From Desulfobulbus oligotrophicus (GTDB taxonomy: Bacteria; Desulfobacterota; Desulfobulbia; Desulfobulbales; Desulfobulbaceae), in contig NZ_CP054140.1 of assembly GCF_016446285.1 (NCBI RefSeq), positions 2,337,501-2,401,500 on the forward strand: a stretch of DNA of 64,000 nt, read 5' to 3'. Positions 60,942-64,000 of this stretch are shown here, piece after piece. The position numbers and the translations under genes are program-made. Numbering within the stretch: position 1 is the first letter of the stretch; each line of letters opens with the position of its first letter. The notes under the pieces were generated by a model that saw only the letters and a program-made list of their open reading frames with translations, did no database searches and had not been told where the DNA came from.

Positions 60942-62473
60942 GCAAGGCAATGGCACCGATTCTGTACGGCCCGAACGGCCGCCCTATCCCGCTGAGCAAA
61001 GCGCTGAGAAAAATGCGCGGCCAGGCAAAAGCGTTCATGTCCGGCTTCCACGGCGCCAACAGCAATAACCTGGCCGACTGGGTGACGTTGCCGATGGAAA
61101 TCAACGCCATTCTGCGCAACGATCTGCAAAAACTGCGGGCGCGGTCGCGGGACCTGGCGCGCAATGACGACACGGCCCGACGATTTCTGTTCATCCTCAA
61201 GCAAAATGTGCTCGGCAGCGCCGGCATCGTTCTTCAGGCCAAGAACAAGCTGGGGGCCGGAAAAAAGCAGGACGAAAAACGGAACGACGAAATAGAACGC
61301 GAATGGACCATGTTTCACAGCAAGCGCCGGGTGCGCGGCGTATCGGTGTCGCCCAGCGCGTGCGGGCAGCTGTCCGGGCGGGAATTGGGGTGGCTGAGCC
61401 TGCAGACGCGAGCCGTTGATGGCGAATGCTTTATGCAGATCCTACGCGGGTACCCCCACAATCCGCATAAATTCGCGGTCCGGTTTCTCAATCCTGATTT
61501 GCTCGACAGCTCCTATTGTGTCGAGCTGCCGAACGGCAACCGGGTGGAGATGGGGATAGAGTTTGACCAATTCGACCGGCCGGTAAACTACCATTTCAGT
61601 GAGCAGCACCCGACCCGCAAGTTCCAGGGCAAAGGCGCCAGGCGGATCCCTATCCCGGCGGACCAGATCATCCACCTGTTCCGCAAGGAATATGTGGGTC
61701 AGATTCGGGGTATCCCTGATTTCGCGGCGATCATGCACAAAACCAAGATGCTGCACGGGGTGCACGAGGCCATTGTTGTGGGCTGGCGGGTGGCTGCCGC
61801 TAAAATGGGTTTTTTTACGGTCAGGGATGTCGATGCCTTCAAGACCAGCCTGGACGATGAGGATCGCTCCCCATTCGATGCCGGCGAGATCGAAGCCACC
61901 CCCGGCAGCTTTGACGTGATTCCTGATGGCTACAAGCTCGATACCTTTGATCCGCAGTACCCGACCAGCACCTATGAGAGCGGCCACAAGGTTTTCATGC
62001 AGCAGTTGGCCAACGGGCTCAACGTTTCGAGCCCGACGCTTTCCAACAATTACGCCGACGTCAACTACTCCAGCCTCCGCCAGGCCCTGCTGGAGGATCG
62101 GGAAGGGTGGCGCTGCCTGCAGGCGGAAATGATCGACGGTTTTTATCAGCCGCTTTTTGATGAGTGGTACGATTGGACCGTGTACGGGACGGGCCGCATC
62201 AAAGCGCCTGCCGCGCGCCGGGCGCAGGATCCCGTTGTTGTCTGGCAGCCGCGCGGGTGGCCGTGGGTGGATCCGCTGAAAGAGGTCAACGCCCAGGTGA
62301 AAGCGATAGATGCACACCTGCGGACCCGGCAAAGCATTATCGCCGAGACCACCGGCGCTGATTTTATCGAGATGGTTGACGAATTGGCGGTGGAGCAGGA
62401 AACCTTGGTGGAGCGCGGTTTAAAAACCGCTATTCCGGATGATATGGCGGAAAATTACAGAGATAGAGGGTAA
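60938..62473 (+). CDS. phage portal protein, lambda GpB family
   Basis: 511 residues. TTG start at 60938 overlaps the previous stop, with GAGG upstream; an ATG at 60950 is possible. Family features include ARSRDLARNDDTARRFLFILKQNVLGSAGI, DGECFMQILRGY and VSSPTLSNNYADVNYSSLRQALLEDREGW. It forms the ring through which DNA enters the head. Confidence 0.9.
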   Translation: MSKAMAPILYGPNGRPIPLSKALRKMRGQAKAFMSGFHGANSNNLADWVTLPMEINAILRNDLQKLRARSRDLARNDDTARRFLFILKQNVLGSAGIVLQAKNKLGAGKKQDEKRNDEIEREWTMFHSKRRVRGVSVSPSACGQLSGRELGWLSLQTRAVDGECFMQILRGYPHNPHKFAVRFLNPDLLDSSYCVELPNGNRVEMGIEFDQFDRPVNYHFSEQHPTRKFQGKGARRIPIPADQIIHLFRKEYVGQIRGIPDFAAIMHKTKMLHGVHEAIVVGWRVAAAKMGFFTVRDVDAFKTSLDDEDRSPFDAGEIEATPGSFDVIPDGYKLDTFDPQYPTSTYESGHKVFMQQLANGLNVSSPTLSNNYADVNYSSLRQALLEDREGWRCLQAEMIDGFYQPLFDEWYDWTVYGTGRIKAPAARRAQDPVVVWQPRGWPWVDPLKEVNAQVKAIDAHLRTRQSIIAETTGADFIEMVDELAVEQETLVERGLKTAIPDDMAENYRDRG

Positions 62474-62478
62474 GAACG

Positions 62479-63672
62479 ATGAGTAAAAAATGGTTGGATA
62501 CCCCTTGCTTACGGGCGAAACCAGCAGCGGTTGACCGTGAATCCAGCATTATCAGCGGCATCAAGGTGTGTTCTGAAGGTGAGGCCAAAGGGCATGGGGT
62601 CTGCCTGGACAGCGAGTTTATAGAGACGGTCAGGCAGCAGGGAGCAGCGGCAAAACGGGGTGTCAAGGCTCGGTTCGGCCACCCCAACATGTGCAGCGAG
62701 TCGTTAGGGACCTTTATCGGAAGGTTTAAAAATTTCAGCAGCGGCACAACGGTCCGTGAAGACGGCAGCGTTGCCGTCTGTTGTTTCGCCGACCTCCATT
62801 TGAGCCTGACCGCCAGGGAAGCGCCGGCCGGCGACCTGTATGCCTACGTCATCTCGATGGCCGAAAACGAAGCCGATATGTTTGGAACCTCCGTCGTTTT
62901 TTCGCAGGGAAACCGATACAGGCGCAACGAGAAGGGCGAAAAGGTGTACCCCCGCTTGAAGGACGGCCGGTTGAACGATGAATTTGACCGGGTGGGTGGG
63001 CCTGATTTTGTCGAGTGCAAAAATCTGATCGCCTGTGACTGCGTGGATGACCCGGCCGCAAATGACGGGCTTTTTTCGGCGGACGCCGGCGCCACTGTTG
63101 CCGGCCGGATCACCGAGTTTTTAGATCTGCATCCGCACGTTTTCCAGATACTGGAAAACAACCCGGAGGTAATAGAGGCGCTTGCCGGTTACGGCGACAA
63201 GTTTGATGAATTTTTTACCCGCTATCGAGCATACCGGGCGAAACAAAAACAGGAGCATGGACCAATGAAAGAAGAGAAAACGACCACCGCTGATCCCCAA
63301 ATCCAGCAGACGGAAACGTTGAACGCGGTTGATGGTGTTGCCGGGGAGCTCCTTGCCGCCGAACCGCTCATTGACGTGAAGGCGGAAGTTGCGGCGGCGC
63401 TCAAGGCTGACCGGCAGCGGCAAGCCGACATCCGTGATCTGGGCCGCCGCTTCGGGTTTGATGCCGATGCTGAAATCTTTGCCAACAGCGACAAGAGTTT
63501 GTCCGATTTCCAGACGCACATTCTGGCAAAATCGCCGGATGCCTGGAAAGCGTCCCTGGCGATCAAAAACCCGGCGCAACAGGAAACCGAATCCGACAGT
63601 CGGGAGCTGGCGGAGGGTTCGGCCGTTGTCGCCAAAATCAAGGAAAAACGAAAAGCCCGTTTCGGCAACTGA
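62479..63672 (+). CDS. prohead protease/scaffold fusion
   Basis: 397 residues. The N-terminal ~200 residues look like a head-maturation protease (KARFGHPN with a candidate His; MAENEADMFGTSVVF with a candidate Ser). The C-terminal ~150 are helical and charged (AEVAAALKADRQRQADIRDLGRRFGFDADAEIF) like scaffolds. Protease and scaffold are often fused in this position, just before the coat gene. Catalytic residues are not certain. Confidence 0.68.
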   Translation: MSKKWLDTPCLRAKPAAVDRESSIISGIKVCSEGEAKGHGVCLDSEFIETVRQQGAAAKRGVKARFGHPNMCSESLGTFIGRFKNFSSGTTVREDGSVAVCCFADLHLSLTAREAPAGDLYAYVISMAENEADMFGTSVVFSQGNRYRRNEKGEKVYPRLKDGRLNDEFDRVGGPDFVECKNLIACDCVDDPAANDGLFSADAGATVAGRITEFLDLHPHVFQILENNPEVIEALAGYGDKFDEFFTRYRAYRAKQKQEHGPMKEEKTTTADPQIQQTETLNAVDGVAGELLAAEPLIDVKAEVAAALKADRQRQADIRDLGRRFGFDADAEIFANSDKSLSDFQTHILAKSPDAWKASLAIKNPAQQETESDSRELAEGSAVVAKIKEKRKARFGN

Positions 63673-63730
63673 CCGGCCCCGGTGCCGGCGCGCCCCAATC
63701 ACAATAATTTGATTCTCAAGAGGTAACACC

Positions 63731-64000
63731 ATGGCATTAACTCTCTCAACCGCCCAAATCCTGGACCTGGTCATGGACGCCTTCAAGGTGCGTCTGCCCT
63801 TCCTGGTTACCGCCTTTGCCACCGATTTCAGCGATGAAAAGGCAAAGCTCGGCCAGACCGTCACTGCCCGCATTGCTGGTCTGCCCACGGTGCAGGACTA
63901 TGACGCCACCACCGGCTACAAGGCCAACGCCGCCGAGTCCAAAACCTTAATGAATGATGTGCCGGTGGTGATCAACCGTCATAAGCACGTGCCGATCAAG
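63731..64000 (+). CDS. major capsid protein, N-terminal part (runs off window)
   Basis: ATG at 63731 with AGAGG upstream; 90 codons are visible. MALTLSTAQILDLVMDAFKVRLPFLVTAFATDFSDEKAKLGQTVTARIAGLPTVQDYDATTGY resembles P22-type coat proteins rather than the lambda gpE fold. It is the main shell protein. The right part is outside the window. Confidence 0.8.
   Translation, partial: MALTLSTAQILDLVMDAFKVRLPFLVTAFATDFSDEKAKLGQTVTARIAGLPTVQDYDATTGYKANAAESKTLMNDVPVVINRHKHVPIK

Overview
The window joins about 43 kb of ordinary Gram-negative chromosome (roughly 50% GC by eye) to the left 21 kb of a GC-richer prophage that runs off the right edge. The host is most likely a member of the Desulfobacterota. 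The C_GCAxxG_C_C redox protein, the Mut7-C protein with a ubiquitin-like N-terminus, MobB and the MacAB/TolC-type export genes fit that group. This placement is inference, because no rRNA or other marker gene is present.

Host part, 1-42959. It opens with the 3' part of hrpA, followed by a small coiled-coil protein, an M15-type peptidase, a Mut7-C RNase-like protein, a STAS-like protein and a LysM/RlpA protein with no signal peptide. Next come an EamA permease, selO, a HAD phosphatase, the thiamine salvage operon thiM-thiE-thiD, a LysE exporter, several small proteins, a DEDDh exonuclease, an AEC permease, lepB, a nitroreductase, an orphan HlyD-type lipoprotein and mobB. Two AsmA-like giants follow. 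The second (DUF748 type) is split by an intact 1,331-bp IS5-family element with perfect 16-bp ends and a TTAG target duplication; removing the element restores one 1,182-codon reading frame. Further right are an MFS exporter, a tandem ribbon-helix-helix regulator divergent from three Hsp20 genes with palindromes in the shared promoter, a DUF2157/DUF4824/esterase cluster, a macA-macB-outer membrane factor operon, and trxC.

Prophage part, 42960 to beyond 64000. The left attachment site is a 3' tRNA-Pro fragment ending in CCA, next to a tyrosine integrase. A leftward lysogenic block carries HicAB, an addiction-type antitoxin with a truncated toxin, a zinc-ribbon membrane protein, a secreted staphylococcal-type nuclease and a CI-like repressor. 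The repressor faces a Cro/Ner-like gene across an operator of only about 20 bp. The rightward early block has many small genes, a tail GpZ-like protein, a D5-type helicase, an iteron-rich AT-rich candidate origin, a CHC2/Toprim primase, a zinc-ribbon protein and a DUF1599 protein. The packaging and head block has a Nu1-like small terminase, then GpA-type terminase, portal, protease/scaffold and the start of the coat gene.

The most unusual feature is a complete pyrF (orotidine-5'-phosphate decarboxylase). It lies in opposite orientation and with host-like base composition between the small and large terminase genes. It is followed by a non-coding stretch with a strong RNA-like fold and seven exact-pitch 10-bp ACAAT repeats just before the large terminase gene. 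No CRISPR array, rRNA or complete tRNA gene was seen.
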